5,721 nucleotides of DNA. Origin: CAZWRF01 sp964636095. Lineage in GTDB: Bacteria > Patescibacteriota > Minisyncoccia > JAHISW01 > Tagabacteraceae. The notes under the pieces are model-generated. The model worked only from the letters and a program-made list of their open reading frames with translations, made no database searches and had not been told where the DNA came from. The stretch covers positions 1 to 5,721 of the forward strand of contig CAZWRF010000037.1 in NCBI GenBank assembly GCA_964636095.1, in the 5' to 3' direction. A program made the translations under genes and the position numbers. The first letter of the stretch is position 1; the number at the start of each line of letters is the position of its first letter. Positions 1-5,205 of the stretch are shown one piece after another.

Positions 1-1
1 A

Positions 2-55
2 AGCGGAATAAAATGCTCAAACAAAGGATGTGAATACAAAAAACCCCCGGCATAA
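2..55 (+). CDS. Possible 3' tail of a rightward gene entering from the left edge (tentative)
   Basis: Two forward frames are open from the window edge. One (from base 2) gives SGIKCSNKGCEYKKPPA and stops at TAA 53-55, exactly in the loop of the terminator hairpin. The other (from base 1) gives KRNKMLKQRM and stops at TGA 31-33, just before the hairpin. The first peptide, with its CSN-x2-C-x-Y pattern, resembles the final half of a zinc ribbon such as those at the C terminus of DNA topoisomerase I, but only 17 residues are visible and the Cys spacing is one shorter than the usual CSNYPxC. The bidirectional terminator that follows fits a rightward gene ending here. Which frame is real, or whether either is, cannot be decided from this window. 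Confidence 0.25.
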   Translation, partial: SGIKCSNKGCEYKKPPA

Positions 56-69
56 GCCGGGGGTTTTTT
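38..69. terminator. Bidirectional factor-independent terminator
   Basis: An 8-bp GC-only stem (44-51 pairing with 56-63) with loop ATAA is flanked by A6 at 38-43 and T6 at 64-69, so it presents a U-tract in both directions. On the minus strand it lies 15 bp after the stop of the small membrane-protein gene and closes the MazG-like/membrane-protein unit. On the plus strand it could end a gene entering from the left edge. Confidence 0.93.
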
Positions 70-84
70 AAAAAATTCTCTAAC

Positions 85-432
85 TTACTTCGGAGGTATC
101 GGACATCCAACATAGTTCTCATCATGAGGTATTGCACTATCAGCACGGCTCTCAACCTCAGGAATGTATGTCACCATATCCGCTTCAAAAAGAGACATTA
201 TGGACCACCTGTACCAAAAAATAAAACATATCCAAGAAAAAAATATGGACAAAAACTCAAAAGCAGCGACCCAGGAAAAAAAGAAAGAAACTATGCACAA
301 AAGAGCTCCTCTTGCATCTCCCAACAGCAAGTAATTCGCCAAAGTAATAAGCCAAATAATCATTATGTACAGACTGGCCGCCAGAAAAATAACCGCAAAA
401 ATAAAAAACATCCATCCATAGTATCTTTTCAT
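85..432 (-). CDS. Small integral membrane protein, unknown function
   Basis: This encodes 115 residues that I do not recognise. After a short basic N terminus (MKRYYG) there are two long hydrophobic stretches, about residues 5-37 and 42-74, separated by a short GDAR turn. Both are rich in Phe, Trp, Ile and Leu, which points to a two-helix (possibly three-helix) hairpin in the cytoplasmic membrane. The second stretch holds a buried acidic residue, Glu59. The last 40 residues are polar and end in CPIPPK; by the positive-inside rule they could face either side. There is no cleavable signal peptide that I can see. The ATG overlaps the TGA of the upstream MazG-like gene (ATGA, 429-432), and a good Shine-Dalgarno AAAGGAG (443-449) sits 10 nt upstream, inside that gene. 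The gene is therefore very probably co-transcribed and translationally coupled to it. The terminator at 38-69 ends the unit. The reading frame is well supported by coupling; the function is not known. Confidence 0.8.
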   Translation of the reverse strand: MKRYYGWMFFIFAVIFLAASLYIMIIWLITLANYLLLGDARGALLCIVSFFFSWVAAFEFLSIFFSWICFIFWYRWSIMSLFEADMVTYIPEVESRADSAIPHDENYVGCPIPPK

Positions 433-854
433 TTTTTTGTTTCTCCTTTCTTTTTGAAGCGCTTGTCGTCCCGACCATATTGTTTTTTCTCCATCCTTTC
501 TTTGAATTCCCGATCAAGCTCCACCAGAAGTAAGTTGAATATACAAGCCAAAGTAAACTGAATATCCAGCGCTTCTTCGGAAGGAGAACTTTCTTCATTC
601 GTTTTCTTTTTTTTCTTCCGCCCAGATTTGTCCAATGCCTTCCTTGCCATAATGCCTGCTTCTATAGCCATACTGAAGGCAGTTAAAAGTTCTATATTAC
701 CAGAAATCGGAATAACGGATTTCCTCAAAACTTCCTCTACAAATTCCCCGATTTCTTCCAAAAGCTGGCCCGTCATTTTTGGCAGCGGCCAATATCCTTC
801 TTCGTACTGGCTAACCCAATCGTCAACTTGTTTTTGGATACCCTTAAATTCCAT
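429..854 (-). CDS. MazG/YpjD-like nucleotide pyrophosphohydrolase
   Basis: The product is 141 residues. MazG-like enzymes hydrolyse (d)NTPs to the monophosphate and pyrophosphate with Mg2+ held by acidic residues on helices, and are usually cytosolic house-cleaning enzymes. The start IQKQVDDWVSQYEEGYWPLPKM matches the N terminus of the small YpjD-type family (IQ-x-EVD, then EGY-x-P-x-M). The first metal motif EExxE is intact (Glu33, Glu34, Glu37). The second motif appears as EEALD (Glu93, Glu94, Asp97), where the family normally has EEIGD. Family features after it are kept: Asn107 in the following helix, RMEKK (120-124), and RDDKRFKKK (128-136), the counterpart of RDKDRW. Between the two motifs is an extra stretch of roughly 25-30 residues (about 50-92), including a possible helix and GRKKKKK (78-84), which makes the protein longer than the usual ~110 residues. 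The start is supported by AAGGA (863-867) 8 nt before the ATG. The gene is divergent from rel and coupled to the membrane-protein gene downstream. The family call is fairly firm; the substrate is unknown and activity is not guaranteed. Confidence 0.78.
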   Translation of the reverse strand: MEFKGIQKQVDDWVSQYEEGYWPLPKMTGQLLEEIGEFVEEVLRKSVIPISGNIELLTAFSMAIEAGIMARKALDKSGRKKKKKTNEESSPSEEALDIQFTLACIFNLLLVELDREFKERMEKKQYGRDDKRFKKKGETKK

Positions 855-896
855 GAAATTTTTCCTTTTTAGTTTTCAACGAAGCAAATTTTCTCT

Positions 897-925
897 ACTC
901 TACCACTTGAATAGCGGGTGGTCAA
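897..925 (-). promoter_or_regulatory. Promoter for the MazG-like/membrane-protein unit
   Basis: Reading leftward there is TTGACC (920-925), exactly 17 bp, then TAGAGT (897-902), a sigma70-type match of 5/6 and 4/6. Predicted transcription would begin near 889-890, giving a leader of about 35 nt that contains the AAGGA Shine-Dalgarno. It overlaps the divergent rel promoter, and each -35 box lies in the other's spacer, so polymerase should not be able to occupy both at once. Confidence 0.5.
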
Positions 926-935
926 GGAATAGAAT
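907..935 (+). promoter_or_regulatory. Probable rel promoter giving a leaderless mRNA
   Basis: TTGAAT (907-912), a 17-bp spacer, then TAGAAT (930-935; 5/6 to TATAAT). Only six bases separate the -10 box from the rel ATG at 942, so transcription should begin at or next to the A of the start codon. The nearest Shine-Dalgarno-like run, AAGGA (924-928), is 13 nt from the ATG and would lie upstream of the transcript start, so it should not be used. An overlapping TATAAA (935-940) would put the start inside the gene and is less likely. Confidence 0.5.
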
Positions 936-941
936 ATAAAC

Positions 942-2660
942 ATGACTTGGCAGGAATATTCAAAAAAACTACCGAAAATATACTCCCCAAAAGACCTTAA
1001 CCTTATTGAGCGGTCTTTTGAGTTTGCAAATGAAATTCATAAAGACGAAAAAAGGCTTACGGGGGGACCATATATAGACCACCCGGAAGCTGTCGCCCTA
1101 AAAGTAGCCGAATCTCAGATGGATGCCCAAGCGGTGTCTGCGGCGCTTCTTCACGATACTTACGAAACTAATGAAGAGGCCATAAAAAAAATAAGGAAGC
1201 AATTCGGCGTGGAAGTGGCATTTTTGGTTGAAGGACTTTCAAAGGTCGCAAAGGCAAAATACTCCGGAGTGGAAAGAACCGCAGAATCAACCAGAAAGAT
1301 GTTCATGGCCATGGCTCAAGACCTAAGAGTTATCATCATTAAACTTTTCGACAGGTTGGATAACATCGGCACTCTCCATATAATGCCCAAAGAAAAGCAA
1401 AAAAGAATAGCTATGGAAACCTTAGAAATTTACGCTCCCGTGGCCGACAGGCTCGGAATGAGCAACATAAAAGCCGAGCTTGAAGACGCCGCCTTTAAAT
1501 ACGCTTATCCGGAAGAATATGAATGGATAGTAAAAGAAACGAGAGAAAAGATTTCAGAGAGGAAAAAATATCTGCAAAAAACCGTTATTCCCATGCTTGA
1601 AAAAGAATTCACCAAAGAAAAAATTAAAGCAAGTACAATTCACCACCGGGCCAAACATTATTACAGCCTTTGGAAAAAACTTCTAAGGTACAACATGGAT
1701 TGGAAAATGATATACGACCTGGCGGCCGTAAGAATTATCGTAGACTCCGTGGAAAATTGCTATGCCGTTTTGGGGATAATACATAAATTGTGGAGACCGC
1801 TTCCCGGGAGAATAAAAGATTATATTGCCCTTCCAAAGCAAAACGGATATCAAAGTCTTCATACTACGGTTTTTTGCGTGAACAACAAAATAACCGAATT
1901 TCAAATTCGCACACCGAAAATGCACGAGGAGGCAGAACAGGGTATTGCCGCTCACTGGGCATGGGAAATGGCCGGAAAGCCGACACAAATAAGCAAGATG
2001 CCTCACAAAAAATTCAACTGGATAAAACAGCTCAAGGACTGGCACAAAGAATTTGATAAAAACACCAGCAGTGAAAAATTTTTGGAATCTTTAAAAATTG
2101 ATTTTTTCAAAGACCGAATATTTGTTTTAACTCCGGAAGGCGACATTATAGACTTGCCGGACGGAGCGACGCCGATAGACTTTGCCTATCACATTCATTC
2201 TGAGATAGGAAACTCCGCCGTGGCGGCAAAAGTGAACAACCGCATAGTTCCCCTTTCACACAAGCTGGAGTCCGGAGACATTGCAGAAATTCTTACTCAA
2301 AAAAATAAAAAACCAAATTTAAAAACTCTTGATTTTGCCAAAACCTCAACAGCCCGACACCAGATAAAAACACATCTAAGAAGACAGGGTTTTTTAGCTA
2401 AGCCGCTAGAGTTTAAAAAAGAATCGCCTAAAGCGGAAATCAACGTTGTGGTAAAAGAACGAATAGGAATGATAAAAGACATCAGTTCCATTTTTCTTTC
2501 CTTCAAGATAAATATATCCAGCCTTATAACCAAAGAGACGGACGGCCAATACGCATCAGCCTCTATAACATTCACCCCGAAAAACAAAGAACAGGTGGAG
2601 AAAATCGCCACCCGCATCAAAAATATAAAAGGTGTTGAAGAGGTAAGTTTCAAATACTAA
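942..2660 (+). CDS. rel: Compact Rel-type (p)ppGpp synthetase/hydrolase
   Basis: This 572-residue protein makes, and possibly degrades, the alarmone (p)ppGpp from ATP and GDP/GTP in the cytoplasm, the core of the stringent response. Domains in order: HD hydrolase (about 25-170) with metal ligands His47, His71-Asp72 and Asp137 in DRLDN; synthetase (about 230-345) with RAKHYYS (236-242), the Mg residue Asp259 in YDLAAVR, RIKD (290-293), G-loop NGYQSLHTT (301-309) and Glu319 in EFQIRT; TGS (about 392-455) with DFAYHIHSEIG (413-423); and a C-terminal ACT domain (about 500-570, RIGMIKDISSIF). RxKD is the form found in bifunctional Rel/SpoT rather than in gammaproteobacterial RelA. Two features are odd. 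The HDxxED motif reads HDTYET, so the second acidic residue is Thr76. The helical and zinc-finger/RIS domains that normally lie between TGS and ACT are absent, leaving about 45 linker residues and a protein some 130-200 residues shorter than long Rel proteins. The gene is divergent from the MazG-like gene and its 3' end overlaps parB by 11 bp. Confidence 0.95.
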   Translation: MTWQEYSKKLPKIYSPKDLNLIERSFEFANEIHKDEKRLTGGPYIDHPEAVALKVAESQMDAQAVSAALLHDTYETNEEAIKKIRKQFGVEVAFLVEGLSKVAKAKYSGVERTAESTRKMFMAMAQDLRVIIIKLFDRLDNIGTLHIMPKEKQKRIAMETLEIYAPVADRLGMSNIKAELEDAAFKYAYPEEYEWIVKETREKISERKKYLQKTVIPMLEKEFTKEKIKASTIHHRAKHYYSLWKKLLRYNMDWKMIYDLAAVRIIVDSVENCYAVLGIIHKLWRPLPGRIKDYIALPKQNGYQSLHTTVFCVNNKITEFQIRTPKMHEEAEQGIAAHWAWEMAGKPTQISKMPHKKFNWIKQLKDWHKEFDKNTSSEKFLESLKIDFFKDRIFVLTPEGDIIDLPDGATPIDFAYHIHSEIGNSAVAAKVNNRIVPLSHKLESGDIAEILTQKNKKPNLKTLDFAKTSTARHQIKTHLRRQGFLAKPLEFKKESPKAEINVVVKERIGMIKDISSIFLSFKINISSLITKETDGQYASASITFTPKNKEQVEKIATRIKNIKGVEEVSFKY

Positions 2661-3630
2661 AATTGTTCATCCAGTCGTCTCCTCCGTCTGTTTCTCCAAA
2701 ATTATCACTGTTTTGCTGAAAATCCGCTGATTCTTGATTTTCAATTTCCGATTCTTCGTTAATTGAAACCGGAGCTTCTTCTTTGTTTCCAAGCCCAACT
2801 TTTGAAAGAAATGCGCCAAGCTCCTCTTCTGAGAAAAATTCTATAGAAATTTTCTTTCCGGGCCCGCGCCTTTCCACAAAAACCCTCGTTCCCAAAGCAT
2901 CCGAAAGTTGCTGTTCAAGCTCACGCGCTTCCGGATCCGTTCTTTCTACTCTCATTTTTCTTACCTTACTTTCCGTTACAAGCTTTCTTGAAATTTCTTC
3001 TGCTTCTCTTACCGTCATTTTTCTGTAAATAATTTCTTTGTACAAGGAAATTTGATCTTCGCTTTGCTTGGACAAGCTCAAAAGAGGCCTTGTGTGCCCT
3101 TCGGCTATAAGACCTTGCCTTAATCCTTCTTTTATCTCCTCGGGGAGGCTTAAAAGACGAATTGTGTTCGAGACATATTCCCTACTTTTTCCCATCTTGG
3201 CACCAACCTCATGGTGCCTCATCTTGAACTCGTTAACAAGCTGGCTAAAAGCATCGGCCCGTTCGAGAGGACTTAGATCTTCTCTTTGAAGGTTTTCTAT
3301 CAGAGCTAATTCTAGCTTTACTTTTTCCGTGGGCTCTTCTCTAATAATTACAGGCACTTGCGAAAGACCGGCCAATTTTGAGGCTCGCCACCTTCTTTCG
3401 CCGGCGATTATTTCATATTCCACAGACACCCCATACGTAGTTTCTTTTTCCTCTCTAGTAACAACCAGGGGCTGCAAGACGCCATATTGCCTTATGGACT
3501 CTGAAAGTTCTTTCAGCTTATTCTCTTCAAAAACACGGCGCGGCTGCATAGAATTGGGGCGGATTTTATCAAGCTCCACCCAAAAAATACCGCTTTCTTT
3601 TCTTATTCTTGGTAATTCGTACGCAGTCAT
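2650..3630 (-). CDS. parB: ParB/Spo0J chromosome-partition protein
   Basis: This 326-residue DNA-binding CTPase normally loads at parS sites near the replication origin, spreads as a sliding clamp and works with the ATPase ParA to segregate chromosomes. The N-terminal CTP-binding domain has IRPNSMQPRRVF (23-34), SIRQYGVLQPLVV (45-57), the GERRWRA box (77-83) and ENLQREDLSPLE (112-123). A helix-turn-helix region follows (about 138-165; VGAKMGKSREYVSNTIRLL). A C-terminal dimerisation domain (about 233-276) contains ELEQQLSDALGT and ISIEFFSEEEL. Residues 283-326 form a Glu/Asp/Asn/Gln-rich, probably disordered tail ending in DDWMNNFSI. The ATG has no Shine-Dalgarno but a perfect TATAAT 7 bp upstream, suggesting a leaderless transcript. 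The length is slightly above the usual 280-300 because of the tail. No parA and no parS palindrome are visible here. The 3' end runs 11 bp into rel on the opposite strand without a terminator. Confidence 0.95.
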   Translation of the reverse strand: MTAYELPRIRKESGIFWVELDKIRPNSMQPRRVFEENKLKELSESIRQYGVLQPLVVTREEKETTYGVSVEYEIIAGERRWRASKLAGLSQVPVIIREEPTEKVKLELALIENLQREDLSPLERADAFSQLVNEFKMRHHEVGAKMGKSREYVSNTIRLLSLPEEIKEGLRQGLIAEGHTRPLLSLSKQSEDQISLYKEIIYRKMTVREAEEISRKLVTESKVRKMRVERTDPEARELEQQLSDALGTRVFVERRGPGKKISIEFFSEEELGAFLSKVGLGNKEEAPVSINEESEIENQESADFQQNSDNFGETDGGDDWMNNFSI

Positions 3631-3637
3631 AAATTAA

Positions 3638-3666
3638 ATTATATACAAATTGAACGAGAGGTGCAA
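3638..3666 (-). promoter_or_regulatory. parB promoter, probable leaderless start
   Basis: Reading leftward there is TTGCAC (3661-3666, weak -35), a 17-bp spacer, then a perfect TATAAT (3638-3643). Seven bases separate it from the parB ATG, which places the expected transcription start at the start codon. The sequence just before the ATG is only A and T and contains no Shine-Dalgarno. The -35 box begins 11 bp after the end of the tRNA gene. Confidence 0.65.
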
Positions 3667-3677
3667 ATTTTTATATG

Positions 3678-3759
3678 TGCCTCGGGTGGGAGTTGAACCC
3701 ACATGAGTCTCCTCATACGATTTTGAGTCGTACGCGTATGCCAATTCCGCCACCGAGGC
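3678..3759 (-). tRNA. tRNA-Leu, anticodon CAA
   Basis: The mature molecule is 82 nt. The acceptor stem GCCTCGG (3753-3759) pairs fully with CCGAGGC (3679-3685), with discriminator A at 3678. The D-arm is GCG...CGC with GG in its loop. The anticodon stem TACGA/TCGTA encloses the loop CTCAAAA, giving anticodon CAA, which reads the Leu codon UUG. A long class II variable arm (TGAG-GAGA-CTCA type) is typical of tRNA-Leu. The T-arm is GTGGG-TTCAACT-CCCAC. The 3' CCA is not encoded (the bases after the discriminator read CAT) and must be added by a CCA-adding enzyme. There is no terminator before parB, so part of the tRNA transcripts may read into parB. Confidence 0.96.
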
Positions 3760-3768
3760 AATGTTTAA

Positions 3769-3797
3769 ACTTTACAAAATTTAAGTTGTATAGTAAA
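3769..3797 (-). promoter_or_regulatory. Possible tRNA-Leu promoter
   Basis: Leftward there is TTTACT (3792-3797, 4/6), 17 bp, then TAAAGT (3769-3774, 4/6). Transcription would begin about 2-3 nt before the mature tRNA 5' end, a usual arrangement for tRNA genes. The -35 box coincides with the short T-stretch of the preceding terminator. The individual boxes are weak, so this is tentative. Confidence 0.4.
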
Positions 3798-3819
3798 CCC
3801 CCGCAGGAACGCAGGGGTT
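3796..3819 (-). terminator. Terminator of the tryptophanase/aminotransferase unit
   Basis: A 9-bp hairpin (arms 3811-3819 and 3796-3804, 6-nt loop) lies just after the aminotransferase stop. In the leftward RNA all nine positions pair, one as a G-U wobble; in the rightward RNA that position is a C-A mismatch, so the structure suits the leftward transcript. The leftward T-stretch is short (TTTACT), while the longer T6 lies on the other side (3821-3826), so a bidirectional role is possible. Confidence 0.7.
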
Positions 3820-3824
3820 GTTTT

Positions 3825-5201
3825 TTATATTTCTTTAAGTACTTCTTCAAATATTTTAAGACCGTATTCCAGGTCGTCTTTTTCAATCAAAATCGGAGGA
3901 CATACTCGAATGACAGAATTTCCACAGCCAGCCAAAAGGAGGCATCTGTCCTGGGCTTTTTTTACAACGGCTTTCCTGGTTTCCGCACTGTGAAAATCGA
4001 CGCCAAGCATCAGCCCCAATCCGCGTACTTCTTTTATTTTACGCGGGAATTTCTTCCCGATTTTCCGGAGACTTTCCATAGCATACTTTCCCATTTCTTC
4101 CGCATGAAAGATATTTCTTTGAAGAACTTCCAAATTGGACATAGCCGCCGCGCAAGCCATCGGCGCGCAGTGATGACTGCCGGAATGCATTCCCGGCTCA
4201 AGGTCGGGAAACTTATCAATATTGGCCACAACGGCTCCTATTGGGAGCCCGGCACCCAGAGATTTGGACAAAACTATCATATCCGGCTGTATGTCAAAGT
4301 GCTCACATGCGAAAAGTTTTCCTGTTCTCCCCAATCCGGCCTGAATTTCATCAGCAATTATATAAATACCGCGTCTTTTCAAATATTTAACAAGCAGATT
4401 GAGTCCGTTCTTGTTAGGAACATTTATACCGCCCTCACCCTGAACCGGTTCAAAGACAAAAGCTACAACGGGAGCATGGTTGATAATGCGTCCCAGTATA
4501 TAGTCCACCTCGCTTTTTATGTCCTGCCACTTATGCTTGTCTGATGGCACAGAAAGCCTGCCAAAAGCACAGCTGGATGAAGCGGCCCATAATTGGGCAG
4601 TTTTTGAATTGGTTATACACTGCGTATCTCCATGCCTGCCGCCAAAGGCGTTTTTGAATGTAAGAAACGAAAAACGAAAATCATCATGATGACACGGAAT
4701 AAATATATCCTCGTTCAAACTCTTTTCGAGGCGAAGCTTGGCATAGGAGGTGTGCTTTCTTCTAAATGAAATCTTGGCAAGCTTCATTGCCGCATTGAGC
4801 GCCGTTGCCCCCGAAACCTCCAACAAAACTTTTTTATTGAAAGGCATTATGCCTCCGGTGATTTCTATCAATTTCTTGGCCAGTGCCGCGCGAGAAACCT
4901 CGGCAAAGTTGGACCCCAAACGCGGAACTTCATTATAAAACGGCCAATCCGCGCTAATGCCGGAATACAAAGCACGCCGCTGGTGGTCCAAAAAATACTC
5001 CACATCCGGACAATTGTATCCGGTATTGAGAAGAGAAATCTGGCTCGTAAAATCCAGGAATTTTCTTCCTTCAATATCCTCAAACCAAGGACCGTTCAGT
5101 CCTTTCTTTATTACCGGACCCTCCATATCAACCGTGGTTGTATACACATATTCTTTTTCTCTGCTCATGTATTCTTTTGCGGTCTTTTTTTTCTTCATCA
5201 T
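3825..5201 (-). CDS. Class III PLP-dependent aminotransferase, substrate unknown
   Basis: This 458-residue cytosolic enzyme belongs to the fold-type I family that includes 4-aminobutyrate, ornithine, acetylornithine and lysine 6-aminotransferases and some amino-acid racemases. These transfer an amino group, often a terminal one, to an oxo-acid using PLP. Visible motifs are GPWFEDIEGRKFLDF (37-51), the small-domain entry; FVFEPVQGEGGINVP (248-262); ADEIQAGLGRTG (283-294) with Asp284 for the PLP pyridine nitrogen; and LSKSLGAGLPIGAVV (311-325) with Lys313 as the PLP Schiff-base lysine. Two usual motifs are altered: the phosphate-binding SG[ST]EA reads SGATALN (130-136), and FHGRT reads FGGRH (186-190). 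The length is normal for the family. The gene begins 37 bp after the tryptophanase stop behind a very strong Shine-Dalgarno. Two adjacent ATG codons exist and the second (5196-5198) is better spaced. The substrate cannot be read from the sequence; pairing with tryptophanase suggests amino-acid catabolism. Confidence 0.9.
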   Translation of the reverse strand: MMKKKKTAKEYMSREKEYVYTTTVDMEGPVIKKGLNGPWFEDIEGRKFLDFTSQISLLNTGYNCPDVEYFLDHQRRALYSGISADWPFYNEVPRLGSNFAEVSRAALAKKLIEITGGIMPFNKKVLLEVSGATALNAAMKLAKISFRRKHTSYAKLRLEKSLNEDIFIPCHHDDFRFSFLTFKNAFGGRHGDTQCITNSKTAQLWAASSSCAFGRLSVPSDKHKWQDIKSEVDYILGRIINHAPVVAFVFEPVQGEGGINVPNKNGLNLLVKYLKRRGIYIIADEIQAGLGRTGKLFACEHFDIQPDMIVLSKSLGAGLPIGAVVANIDKFPDLEPGMHSGSHHCAPMACAAAMSNLEVLQRNIFHAEEMGKYAMESLRKIGKKFPRKIKEVRGLGLMLGVDFHSAETRKAVVKKAQDRCLLLAGCGNSVIRVCPPILIEKDDLEYGLKIFEEVLKEI

Positions 5202-5205
5202 TCAA

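Noticed and set aside
429..431. Possible TGA recoding, as in Gracilibacteria/SR1
   Set aside because: TGA ends the MazG-like gene within an ATGA overlap and also ends parB right after its tail; the conserved proteins contain no in-frame TGA.
124..561. A 145-codon plus-strand frame rich in Lys, Ser and Arg
   Set aside because: It is antisense to the MazG-like and membrane-protein genes, which have Shine-Dalgarno sites, ATGA coupling and family motifs; the composition is that expected from antisense of AT-rich coding DNA.
257..598. A 113-codon minus-strand frame spanning the MazG-like/membrane-protein junction
   Set aside because: It overlaps both genes in another frame. The MazG-like motifs continue in their own frame to 429, so this is not a frameshifted continuation.
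2640..2775. parS-like half-sites GTTTCA (2647-2652) and TGAAAC (2764-2769) near the parB 3' end
   Set aside because: They are more than 100 bp apart and form no 16-bp palindrome; chance 6-mers.
3675..4544. A 289-codon open frame on the plus strand
   Set aside because: It lies across the tRNA-Leu gene and antisense to the well-supported aminotransferase; the translation has no family resemblance.
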